Source: Oscillospiraceae bacterium
GTDB taxonomy: Bacteria > Bacillota > Clostridia > Oscillospirales > CAG-272
Reading direction: 5' to 3'
NCBI GenBank assembly: GCA_015064085.1
Contig: SVSX01000006.1
Coordinates: forward strand, 1 to 59,865
Length of the DNA stretch: 59,865 bases
In this document: piece after piece, positions 1 through 12,331 of the stretch
How positions within the stretch are numbered: position 1 is the stretch's first letter
Layout: each line of letters starts with the position of its first letter
Notes under the pieces: generated by a model
Seen by the model: only the letters and a program-made list of their open reading frames with translations
Database searches by the model: none
Told to the model about the DNA's origin: nothing
Translations under genes and position numbers: made by a program

Positions 1-33
1 TAGGTACTCCTCAAAGGTTTGTTGCGTCTTCAT
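1..33 (-). CDS. N-terminus of a truncated gene, probable tyrosine recombinase
   Basis: Only the first 11 codons are inside the window (MKTQQTFEEYL). The start is well supported by an AGGAGGT ribosome binding site (about 42-48, minus strand) and an extended -10 (TGGTATAAT, minus strand, 80-88). The short peptide resembles the first helix of the SAM-like N-terminal domain of phage-type integrases, where Phe-Glu-Glu-Tyr-Leu stretches are common. Placement also fits: in known invertible type I restriction loci a tyrosine recombinase lies beside the silent hsdS cassette. It could instead be the integrase of the island whose right end is at about 11.3 kb. Eleven residues cannot prove the family, so the assignment rests mainly on context. 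Confidence 0.35.
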   Translation of the reverse strand, partial: MKTQQTFEEYL

Positions 34-101
34 AATAGACACCTCCTGATATAAAATAGATTCGGTTTCCCGTGCTAATATTATACCAAAGAAGTGTTAA
101 G

Positions 102-121
102 AACTCTTATTATGAGAAGAT
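102..121 (+). repeat. Left copy of a 20-bp inverted repeat in hsdS
   Basis: The sequence AACTCTTATTATGAGAAGAT occurs here and, exactly inverted, at 1262-1281 inside the active hsdS. Both copies encode N-S-Y-Y-E-K-I in the same frame relative to their genes. The bases just outside the repeat differ (G versus T on one side, T versus C on the other), so identity stops sharply at 20 bp. It is the likely crossover site for a DNA inversion that swaps target-recognition domains. Confidence 0.85.
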
Positions 122-696
122 TGCCAGTTCTACGGTGCGCATAGATGAAATTCCTTTTGAGATACCAAACAGTTGGACATGGATTCGTTTGGGTGCAATT
201 ATACAAGTAGTAAGTGGCGTATCTTATGATAAACAGGACGTAAGAACCCGTGGTATAAGAATAATTAGAGGCGGAAACATCGAAAATCTAAAAATAAAAT
301 TATTACACGATGATGTTTATTTGCCCCAGAACTATTTGGATGAAGAAAAGTTGATAAAAAAAGGCGATGTTGTAATTGTCGCTTCGACAGGAAGCAAAAT
401 CGCAATAGGTAGAGCTGGTTTTGCGAATGAGAATTATGAAAACACGCAAATTGGTGCATTTTTGCGTATAGTAAGGCCTATAGACTTATGCTTGTCTCAC
501 TATATTCAACTATTGTTTTCTTCAGATTATTATCGCGATCATATTCGTAATTTAGTACATGGGAATACCATAAACAATATAAAAAACGAGTACATAACCG
601 ACTTATTGGTGCCCATTCCCCCTGTTGAAGAACAAAAGTCTATAGCACAGTGTTGTAAAGAATTGTTTTTATCATTGCAAATGATAGAAAAGAGCC

Positions 697-704
<8 letters not shown>
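102..704 (+). pseudogene. Silent hsdS cassette (second target-recognition domain)
   Basis: This open frame encodes about 200 residues that align with the second half of the adjacent HsdS: it opens with NSYYEKI, continues with a DEIPFEIPNSW linker typical of S-subunit TRDs, and ends with PIPPVEEQKSI...IEKSLS. It lies opposite to and convergent with hsdS. The open frame extends upstream to a GTG at 72, but there is no ribosome binding site and homology starts only at the inverted repeat at 102, so it is probably not expressed as it stands. The TRD between the shared ends is unlike that of the active gene, so it would specify a different DNA half-site. Inversion would fuse it in frame to the expressed N-terminal half. 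I read it as a storage cassette rather than a decayed gene. Confidence 0.8.
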
Positions 705-6447
<5,743 letters not shown>

Positions 6448-6517
6448 GTGTATCTACCTCCTTGAGGTCAAGATTTGGTTCTGATAATTTTGTATTATCG
6501 GAAGTTGAGGGGTGAAA

Positions 6518-8539
6518 TTATTTTCTTATGGTGCTCAGCGTTGGTGTAAAAAGTTTGTCAAATAAAATTTCATTTCTTTTGCGAGCATCTGTGAGTAATT
6601 TGCTATAAGAAATAACCTCTGTATACATATGACGATAAGTGTTAAAGCCAGTATAGCCCATATTGTCCGCAGTAGGAAGCATACTGCTATTCAAGCAATG
6701 TGTTCTCATTTTTTCGGTTAAATCACATATAACATAGCATCTAAACAATGTACCTTCAGTTATATTAAAGGATTGTCCATTCGCCTTTTTCTTTTTGCCG
6801 CTTCTAATAAGGTCTACATATTCTCCAACTTGATTGACAGGATTTTTGCCATCGTTATCGGGTTTTTTAAATTCAACAATTGTGACCGTAGTAAGCGGCT
6901 CATCGCTATCCGAATATGCAAAAGCTTGATCAAAAATCGCGATATCAGGCTCTTTTGTGCTATCACTATCGATAACAGGCATAGATTTTAACGTTTTATC
7001 GGATGCCAAATATCGATGGTAGGCTAAACGCTCGTCAACAATCCACAGATTCATTTCTTCAAAAGAAACATCATCTGAAGTATGGCGCATCGGGCAAATT
7101 AATGAGTGAATCACATCCTCTTTCTTGAAACTACCATTATCCTGTATGGTTAACGCATCATCGAGCATTTTTAAGAGAGTTTTTCGTCTTGTAACATATT
7201 CAGCTAAGCATGTTTTGCTGATATCAGTCACTCCTGCCCAATATGTTTCAAACAACTCTTGATATTTTGGATCTTCTGAAATGATATCAGAGGCAATCTT
7301 TTCAAGTTCTTTTCCTTGTTTCTTTATTTCTCGCTCCCACAATTGGACATGCTTATGTAATTCCAGATCCAAATCATCAGGCTTTAGACCGGCAGGAATT
7401 GACTGATATACTTCGGGGCGATTTTGCAACAAGTAACGATACGTCGGCTTATCTTGTGCTACAAATGCATCTATCTGCTCACGCTTCTTCTTTTCGATAT
7501 CGGTTAGATAATCAGAAAGATAAGCCGAGACAAGTTCTACCGAAGTGCTAACTATAGAGTCTTTTCCCGTGCCAAACAGAGATATTTCATTTCCAGTTTC
7601 ATCAAACTCAAAGTTTGTTCTTGTTGTATTGACGATGGAATCCAAATATTTTCCCGTAACATATCCAATGTAATAGAAACCGGTGGGATCGTCTAAAGGA
7701 ACTATCTTTTTTTGCAAATCGGGGATCTTTTTCTTTAAATCAACAGATAACACCTCTTGCATATTTGCGCACAAGTGGAGTTCATGAGATGTCGCCCCTT
7801 CGGGTAATCTAATGTGATATATCACAAACTCGTCATCTTTAATCGTAAAATGATCTTGATGTAGCGAGTCTTTTATATTGGCTTCAAAGTATTGATTTAG
7901 GTTTATCGATTCAGATATTCCATCAGAAAGAATTATTTGTGGACATATTCCGGAAACAAAGAATAGAAGACAATGTTCTATTAGTTTCTTTGCAATTACA
8001 TCAAGTTCAACAGGGCACGCCTGTTTGTATGGTGCTAAGAAATTTTTTAATGTAACCTTTGTTGATATAGTAGTCGCATCAACTATTTGAGTGTTATTTT
8101 CCGGACTAATGCCTTCTGGAGTAAATGTGAATTTCCTATTATGATGATCCCCGTTCTCGTAATAAGTACTTTCAATCTCAACTTTTTCAAAAGCTTTCAA
8201 CCACAAAAAGCGTCCAATACCCTTACAGCCTTTTTTAGCTTTTAATGTAGAGTACGCAGTATTAAAGGATCTATAATTTGAAGAATCCATACCAATACCA
8301 TTGTCGGTAATAATGAAAGATTCAAATTTTTCCAAAGCTTCGTGACCAGTATCAACCGTGCCTTGGTAAACTGAATCCCTCACCGCAGAAATATAAACTT
8401 TTCCTTGGTTGCTGTTTGGAGAATCCTCTATCGCTTGGATAGAGTTTACCACAGCTTCAAAAAGCGGCCAAAGAGCTTTAGATTCAGCTAACCGCATATT
8501 ATTAAGTTGTCCTCGTATATCTAAAGTGAAAGCACTCAT
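6518..8539 (-). CDS. GHKL (MORC/MutL-like) ATPase with C-terminal nuclease-like domain
   Basis: The 673-aa protein starts with a Bergerat-fold ATPase: N-box EAVVN (Asn32), DNGIGM (79-84) and a glycine lid GCKGIG (104-109), followed by FLWLKAF as in MORC, Hsp90 and MutL relatives. A middle section (about 340-500) is rich in Lys/Glu and probably helical. Near the C-terminus PDIAIFD (531-537) and VEFKK (555-559) have the spacing of a PD-(D/E)XK nuclease core. GHKL proteins joined to nuclease domains are known from comparative genomics as companions of restriction-modification loci and have been proposed as ancestors of eukaryotic MORC proteins. Here it lies directly upstream of hsdR in the same orientation. 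An accessory or independent anti-phage effector is the likely role. ATPase assignment is firm, nuclease probable, target unknown. Confidence 0.8.
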   Translation of the reverse strand: MSAFTLDIRGQLNNMRLAESKALWPLFEAVVNSIQAIEDSPNSNQGKVYISAVRDSVYQGTVDTGHEALEKFESFIITDNGIGMDSSNYRSFNTAYSTLKAKKGCKGIGRFLWLKAFEKVEIESTYYENGDHHNRKFTFTPEGISPENNTQIVDATTISTKVTLKNFLAPYKQACPVELDVIAKKLIEHCLLFFVSGICPQIILSDGISESINLNQYFEANIKDSLHQDHFTIKDDEFVIYHIRLPEGATSHELHLCANMQEVLSVDLKKKIPDLQKKIVPLDDPTGFYYIGYVTGKYLDSIVNTTRTNFEFDETGNEISLFGTGKDSIVSTSVELVSAYLSDYLTDIEKKKREQIDAFVAQDKPTYRYLLQNRPEVYQSIPAGLKPDDLDLELHKHVQLWEREIKKQGKELEKIASDIISEDPKYQELFETYWAGVTDISKTCLAEYVTRRKTLLKMLDDALTIQDNGSFKKEDVIHSLICPMRHTSDDVSFEEMNLWIVDERLAYHRYLASDKTLKSMPVIDSDSTKEPDIAIFDQAFAYSDSDEPLTTVTIVEFKKPDNDGKNPVNQVGEYVDLIRSGKKKKANGQSFNITEGTLFRCYVICDLTEKMRTHCLNSSMLPTADNMGYTGFNTYRHMYTEVISYSKLLTDARKRNEILFDKLFTPTLSTIRK

Positions 8540-8596
8540 AGTAATTACCTCGTAACAAAAAAGTTGTACACGTTTCTAAAATTGAAAATGTTATTA

Positions 8597-9520
8597 TCAT
8601 TGAAGATAATGTATTGATAGCGAGATCAAAGACAAACAACGGTTGAAGAAATAATCATAATGCCTTGCATCCGTAATATCAATTTTGTTGGTTTCATGAT
8701 GTCGAATACGGAAATCATTTCCAATTGATGTAAGCGCCTTAAACTCTGTATCAAATAAGGAAACAAAATGAGATTCTCCATTAGCCATGTTCTCTACGAT
8801 TTTGGTTACAGAAGCTTTCTTATCCATAGCAGTATAATATGTCTTCAAGCGCTCCAGTGCATCCCAAATTTTTTCTACTGCATCCTTGTGATCAGAAGGA
8901 TGGGTACTTTTATGAAGTACAATGGCAGTCTCAAGCAATTCCTTTACGCCAGGTTCTGTTATGGTTTCAATCTCTTTTAATGTTTGTTCTGTGATAACAG
9001 AGTGTTCTACTACACGCTCAATATAACCATCCTCGTTATAGTAGTACAACAATCCGGTCTTTTCAAAAATTGCATTTATATCATTACGGAATCGTTCTGC
9101 AGAGCTATTATTGCCTGAAAACCTAATATCGTGATGGTTGTAATATGAATGCCAGTTCTTTGCCAAAACATCTTTACAGTTAAAACCAATAAATTCTATG
9201 TAGTCTAACAAAGCATACTGATCATATGTATCAAATGTTGAGCTGTTTTCAAAGACATTTCTATGCTCTCGAGGGCAGGAAATTTTCCCGTAAGCATCAA
9301 TAAATAGCGATGGAATTTCGTATTTCATATCCGCAGTCAATAACTCGTGGTCTAATCCGCAACAGCCATTTCCATCTGGACATTCTTCGGGATACTTCCA
9401 AGAAATATGGATGTAATATTGTTCACAACAATGCAACAATAAAGCATATTTATCAAGCGAAATTTTTGATGTTTTTTCAATTGGTCTTCTAAGACCATGC
9501 CGTTCAGTATAGTATGCCAT
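8597..9520 (-). CDS. Conserved hypothetical protein in the defence cluster
   Basis: A 307-aa soluble protein with no family I can name confidently. The N-terminal half contains cysteines (CPDGNGCC near 48-55 and an SCPREH element near 81-86) that could bind a metal. The C-terminal half is helical and ends with an FRIRHHE...HYDYFFNRCLSLISL segment. That kind of ending occurs in helical, HEPN-like C-termini of abortive-infection proteins; this is an impression, not a proven match. Ribosome binding site GGGAGG lies 5 bp before the ATG. It is 17 bp downstream of the 138-aa gene and 57 bp upstream of the GHKL gene, which suggests co-transcription. Confidence 0.6.
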   Translation of the reverse strand: MAYYTERHGLRRPIEKTSKISLDKYALLLHCCEQYYIHISWKYPEECPDGNGCCGLDHELLTADMKYEIPSLFIDAYGKISCPREHRNVFENSSTFDTYDQYALLDYIEFIGFNCKDVLAKNWHSYYNHHDIRFSGNNSSAERFRNDINAIFEKTGLLYYYNEDGYIERVVEHSVITEQTLKEIETITEPGVKELLETAIVLHKSTHPSDHKDAVEKIWDALERLKTYYTAMDKKASVTKIVENMANGESHFVSLFDTEFKALTSIGNDFRIRHHETNKIDITDARHYDYFFNRCLSLISLSIHYLQ

Positions 9521-9537
9521 ATTTCCTCCCGATTTTG

Positions 9538-9954
9538 TTATTTTTCATTCCTCTGCCTATAAATCTCTTTCAGATCCTCGATTGCCACTTCAGGGGCAAA
9601 GGTATGGAAGATGAGCCAATTGCGGCTCATGGTTTCAGCAGGAGCTTGGCGGTAAATGTCCTTGCTGTCTTCACCCGTGTTGAAACGCCAGAAGCGGTAT
9701 AGGTAGCCTGCCCAATAGAGGACCTCTTTATCGTACACGATGCCGCCCTTTGTGAGCTCAGCGGTATCAGCAATTTCCGCGAGGAGATATTCTTCGCCAG
9801 CCCATTGCATACGGTTAAACTTGGAATCAAGTCCTTTTGCAACCTCGCCTGTCATAAATGCCTTGATGAAGGTCGCACTATCGTAACCGTTCGCACCTGA
9901 CAGTTCAAAGAGTCTGCCTTGTATATCACACATTTTCAGTTGGAGTTCGTTCAT
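9538..9954 (-). CDS. Small hypothetical protein paired with the XRE-DUF3990 gene
   Basis: A 138-aa soluble protein with many aromatic residues (WAGEEYLL, LYWAGYLYRFWRF) and no motif I recognise. AGGAGG lies 5 bp before the ATG. It starts 13 bp after the XRE-ART gene, a spacing typical of translationally linked pairs. DUF3990-type proteins commonly sit next to a small partner, so this may be an antitoxin, substrate or partner subunit. That role is inferred from position only. Confidence 0.6.
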   Translation of the reverse strand: MNELQLKMCDIQGRLFELSGANGYDSATFIKAFMTGEVAKGLDSKFNRMQWAGEEYLLAEIADTAELTKGGIVYDKEVLYWAGYLYRFWRFNTGEDSKDIYRQAPAETMSRNWLIFHTFAPEVAIEDLKEIYRQRNEK

Positions 9955-9967
9955 TCTGTCCTCCTAA

Positions 9968-10831
9968 TTATTTTGCTTCGTCAAGTATCTCGTCGTAGAA
10001 CTTGCCTTCGCGGCGGTAGTTCTTGCAAATGTCGTTTGCAAGTGTGATTCCTTTCTGTCTGTTAGCTTCGCTCTCGTCCTGAAGAAATCTGCGCTCCATC
10101 ATCGAGATGGGAAGCTCCTTTTCAATGCGAACGGCTGCACACGCTTTTTCGGTAGTCGCCACGTACTGCTTTCCGAGCTTGAGCGCGGACAGGCTGTTGA
10201 CGAGTGCCATATCGGTGATACCGCCTGTAAAGAAGTTATCCAGCACGTAGAACATTCTGTCGTTTGCGATGCTTCCGATCACGAGATCCTTGCCGGCATC
10301 AAGCTGACTGTATTTCTCGTAAAACGCCGTGCCTTTGACTTGTTCCATTCTGCCACGATGGTAGGCGACAAGCATTGCCCAATCGAGGTCGGCTTTGATC
10401 TCAATGTCATTAAGCTCGCGCGTATCAATCGATACGATATAAAACTTGGATTTTTCAAAATCGCAGATCAGAGTCAGAGGCTGTCCAGGCTCAGTTCCCA
10501 TATAGAAACCCTTGCCAAAGTCACACATCTCGCGGCTCTTGGGTGCGATGTCGCCTACGATACCAGACTTGGAACCATGGTAGAGCAGAACACGACCTTC
10601 TTCAAGTGTGATTTCCTCGGTGGCAGTCTTGATCTTATCGAGGATCATTTGATACACTGGAACGCCCTGTGCTTTGCAGTATTCGTAGAGGGTTGCCTGT
10701 GCCAGCTTCGTGGGAATAACACGACCATTTTCCCAACGATTTACGGTAGCAAAGGTCACGCCCAGCTTCTCTGCAAAATCGGCTTGACTCAATCCCAAAT
10801 ATTCTCTTATACTTTTAATCAGTTTTTGCAT
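9968..10831 (-). CDS. XRE-family regulator fused to DUF3990 (ADP-ribosyltransferase-like) domain
   Basis: I place the start at the internal ATG (287 aa) because GGAGG lies 6 bp upstream and a consensus promoter lies just beyond; a longer frame would begin upstream of that promoter. Residues about 4-60 are a Cro/CI-type helix-turn-helix (GLSQADFAEKLGVTFATVNRWENG). Residues about 80-250 match DUF3990, a family grouped with ADP-ribosyltransferases: YHGS at 84-87 and CDFGKGFYMGT at 103-113. The natural reading is a DNA-binding module that controls its own operon, joined to a possible NAD-dependent effector. It is the first gene of the seven-gene minus-strand cluster that ends with hsdS. Whether the ART fold is catalytically active here is not shown. 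Confidence 0.8.
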   Translation of the reverse strand: MQKLIKSIREYLGLSQADFAEKLGVTFATVNRWENGRVIPTKLAQATLYEYCKAQGVPVYQMILDKIKTATEEITLEEGRVLLYHGSKSGIVGDIAPKSREMCDFGKGFYMGTEPGQPLTLICDFEKSKFYIVSIDTRELNDIEIKADLDWAMLVAYHRGRMEQVKGTAFYEKYSQLDAGKDLVIGSIANDRMFYVLDNFFTGGITDMALVNSLSALKLGKQYVATTEKACAAVRIEKELPISMMERRFLQDESEANRQKGITLANDICKNYRREGKFYDEILDEAK

Positions 10832-10870
10832 TTTGTGCCTCCAACCAATATAACAAATATCATCACAATT

Positions 10871-10899
10871 ATTATACCAGATGTTATATCGTTTGTCAA
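10871..10899 (-). promoter_or_regulatory. Consensus promoter for the XRE-ART/defence cluster
   Basis: Minus strand: TTGACA (10894-10899), a 17-bp spacer and TATAAT (10871-10876), 40 bp before the ATG at 10831. Just upstream of the -35 lies the short dyad GGATA-TCG-TATCC (10901-10913), a plausible operator for the HTH protein encoded directly downstream. Confidence 0.8.
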
Positions 10900-11005
10900 C
10901 GGATATCGTATCCTTTTTGTGTAAACTTTTTTCGGACACCTCATTTTGTTAAAAATACTATATACTTTTTCGACGGGCGGAAGAGGAGAAATAAGAGCAT
11001 TGCTC

Positions 11006-11034
11006 TTGAACTTTCGACCGTTTTATGCTATAAT
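11006..11034 (+). promoter_or_regulatory. Promoter reading into the island end
   Basis: TTGAAC (11006-11011), a 17-bp spacer and TATAAT (11029-11034). No protein-coding frame follows; instead a structured stretch ends at a hairpin with a T-run at 11174. Confidence 0.6.
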
Positions 11035-11099
11035 ACTCTCGGAATAACTTGCGGCGGTTCTTGTCACTTGGTGGCAGGGGCTACACAAACGGGGGTGCA

Positions 11100-11144
11100 T
11101 TTCTAAAAGAATTTCTAAAAAATTTTTAGAAATATTTTTAGAAA
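11100..11144. repeat. Four 9-bp TTTCTAAAA sites at 12-bp pitch
   Basis: TTTCTAAAA starts at 11100 and 11112 on the plus strand; its complement TTTTAGAAA starts at 11124 and 11136. All four starts are exactly 12 bp apart, so the block is also a near-perfect inverted repeat. It lies about 140 bp inside the tRNA-derived att site, a normal place for integrase arm-type or excisionase sites. Alternatively it is a long RNA hairpin. Confidence 0.7.
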
Positions 11145-11150
11145 TCGGTA

Positions 11151-11174
11151 TCCCTTATGGCGTAAGGGATTTTT
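11151..11174 (+). terminator. Intrinsic terminator
   Basis: Stem TCCCTTA/TAAGGGA with a 5-nt TGGCG loop, followed by five T residues. Confidence 0.65.
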
Positions 11175-11190
11175 CGAGGTTCGAACAAAA

Positions 11191-11236
11191 AAGAGCCGAA
11201 AACCCTTGTAAACACTGGGGTTTCAGCTTCTTTTAT
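11191..11236. terminator. Hairpin with flanking A and T tracts
   Basis: AAGAGCCGAAAACCC and its imperfect complement GGGGTTTCAGCTTCTT flank an 11-nt loop, with A-rich sequence before and TTTT after. It would act as a bidirectional terminator just inside the island edge. Confidence 0.5.
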
Positions 11237-11285
11237 CGTCTGTTATCTTCGCGCAAAATCCGTCAAATTCCGATGGGTGATTGTG

Positions 11286-11342
11286 CCTTGAAAACCGTTT
11301 GAGAGCAATCTCACGTGGGTTCGAATCCCACACCCTCCGCCA
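11286..11342 (+). other. 3' half of a tRNA-Ser gene: island attachment site
   Basis: The sequence runs from the anticodon loop (CTTGAAAACC, reading UGA anticodon) through a variable-arm stem (TGAG/CTCA), a canonical T-arm (GTGGG TTCGAAT CCCAC, 11315-11331), the 3' acceptor strand ACCCTCC, G discriminator and encoded CCA (11340-11342). The expected 5' half (a GGAGGGT acceptor strand, D-arm) is missing: the bases before 11286 do not pair with the anticodon stem. A tRNA 3' half of this kind is the classic footprint of tyrosine-recombinase integration, the intact gene being at the other end. The crossover probably falls in the anticodon loop. This sets the island/chromosome boundary here. Confidence 0.8.
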
Positions 11343-11426
11343 TATTAGCGGCTAAAAACCGCACAATAGCCGCAAGGAAAGCCCTTGCGACTTTATTCTT
11401 AAATTATACTTTTGGGAGGGTTGTTT

Positions 11427-11939
11427 ATGGAAACAAAAATCGAATCCGCTTATGTTCGTGACGAAAAATTTACAAAAGAATATTTTTCTTACCATTCATA
11501 TAAGCGCCCTGCAGGCATTATCATTACCGTCATCTGTATATTAGCCATTGTAAGTGGACTAATAAATATTTTTGCATATAAAAAATATTTGGCTATTGTC
11601 ACAATTGTGATCGGCATATACCTTTTGGTTCTACGAGCTATACGTGTAAAAAGGAATATTAAAATATCTCTTGAGAGAGATAAGGAAAGCAACCACGGCA
11701 ATTTTGTATCGGTGCAAAATCTTGTAACAGAAAATTCGATAATTGTAAAATCATCAGCAAACGAATCGGGTACAGAATTTGAGATATCTTGCATTGAGAA
11801 GGCATATCGCTCAAAAAATTATATTTATCTAATAACCAAAGCTAAATTAGCAATTGTCTTCGATATAAACAATTTTTCAAAAGGAACACCCGAAGAGCTT
11901 GTTGAGTTCATACGTCAAAAGGGTATCAAAATCAAATAA
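11427..11939 (+). CDS. YcxB-like membrane protein
   Basis: A 170-aa protein with two adjacent transmembrane segments (about residues 31-50 and 55-75) and a C-terminal soluble domain. The architecture and the ending (IEKAYRSKNYIYLIT...A.VFDINNFSKGTPEELVEFIRQKG) match the YcxB-like family, whose function is not known. The ATG is preceded by GGGAGGG at 6 bp; an in-frame TTG upstream falls within that site and is unlikely. It is the first gene on the chromosomal side of the att site and has its own terminator. Confidence 0.6.
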   Translation: METKIESAYVRDEKFTKEYFSYHSYKRPAGIIITVICILAIVSGLINIFAYKKYLAIVTIVIGIYLLVLRAIRVKRNIKISLERDKESNHGNFVSVQNLVTENSIIVKSSANESGTEFEISCIEKAYRSKNYIYLITKAKLAIVFDINNFSKGTPEELVEFIRQKGIKIK

Positions 11940-11943
11940 AACT

Positions 11944-11972
11944 CAGCCGAAATCATTATGGTTTCGGCTGAA
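11944..11972 (+). terminator. Intrinsic terminator after the YcxB-like gene
   Basis: TCAGCCGAAA / TTTCGGCTGA stem with a 9-nt loop and a short T-rich tail. The following stretch to 12056 holds several ATTTCAC/GTGA words forming weak dyads, but no gene. Confidence 0.7.
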
Positions 11973-12056
11973 TTTCATTTCACGTATAACGAAGTGAGAT
12001 ATTTTACAATTTCCGAAGGATATTATTTCACATTCGGCGTACGTAGAATATTTCAC

Positions 12057-12085
12057 TTGAAAAGTTAAGGAATTTATGATATAAT
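12057..12085 (+). promoter_or_regulatory. Promoter of the 43-aa ORF
   Basis: TTGAAA (12057-12062), a 17-bp spacer, TATAAT (12080-12085). The preceding 110 bp repeats the word ATTTCAC; such leaders recur in Clostridia in front of small conserved ORFs. Confidence 0.65.
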
Positions 12086-12120
12086 AGCGATAATAACGGT
12101 GGAAAGGCGGTGAGCTCCCT

Positions 12121-12252
12121 ATGGAGTTTTCTCATTGTGATCGCGATGAAAAGAATCTGTCATTACACGATTGTATTGCTGAACGGGCATATTTTGAAAA
12201 TGGGAAGTTAGGCTTTGAATTCAGAAACGGATTCTGGATCTTGGTAAGCTGA
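12121..12252 (+). CDS. Small 43-aa protein, possibly a truncated domain
   Basis: ATG to TGA encodes MEFSHCDRDEKNLSLHDC... ending FEFRNGFWILVS. A good promoter and a purine-rich AAAGGCGGTG ribosome binding site support expression. The sequence looks like the N-terminal part of small clostridial proteins with an F.NG.L.F.F.DGFWI core, so it may be a truncated relative of a longer family. A CTTGTTT/AAACAAG hairpin follows at about 12263-12280. No function can be given. Confidence 0.5.
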   Translation: MEFSHCDRDEKNLSLHDCIAERAYFENGKLGFEFRNGFWILVS

Positions 12253-12331
12253 CTCAGAGAGACTTGTTTGCAAAAACAAGTTGGTGTTTCTGATTATTTT
12301 TCTATTTATACTTACATATGGAGGAATTGAT

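Larger units (their letters stand above)
11041..11174 (+). ncRNA. Candidate ~130-nt structured RNA near the island end
   Basis: A well-spaced sigma-A type promoter (11006-11034) and an intrinsic terminator (11151-11174) bracket a stretch with no usable ORF. The RNA would contain a short hairpin TTGTCAC/GTGGCAG at about 11060-11077, then a long A/T-rich inverted repeat (11100-11144). It does not match any RNA family I can recall. It may instead be only the att-proximal control region of the element. Call rests on promoter and terminator architecture alone. Confidence 0.35.

Noticed and set aside
72-101. GTG start for the silent hsdS cassette
   Set aside because: No ribosome binding site precedes it, and homology to HsdS begins only at 102; the 5' codons are flanking sequence of the inverted repeat.
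10832-10939. N-terminal extension of the XRE-ART protein
   Set aside because: The extension would be encoded across a consensus -35/-10 promoter; the internal ATG has a well-placed GGAGG.
11286-11342. A functional tRNA-Ser gene
   Set aside because: The 5' acceptor strand, D-arm and 5' anticodon stem are absent, so no cloverleaf can form. It is treated as an attachment-site remnant.
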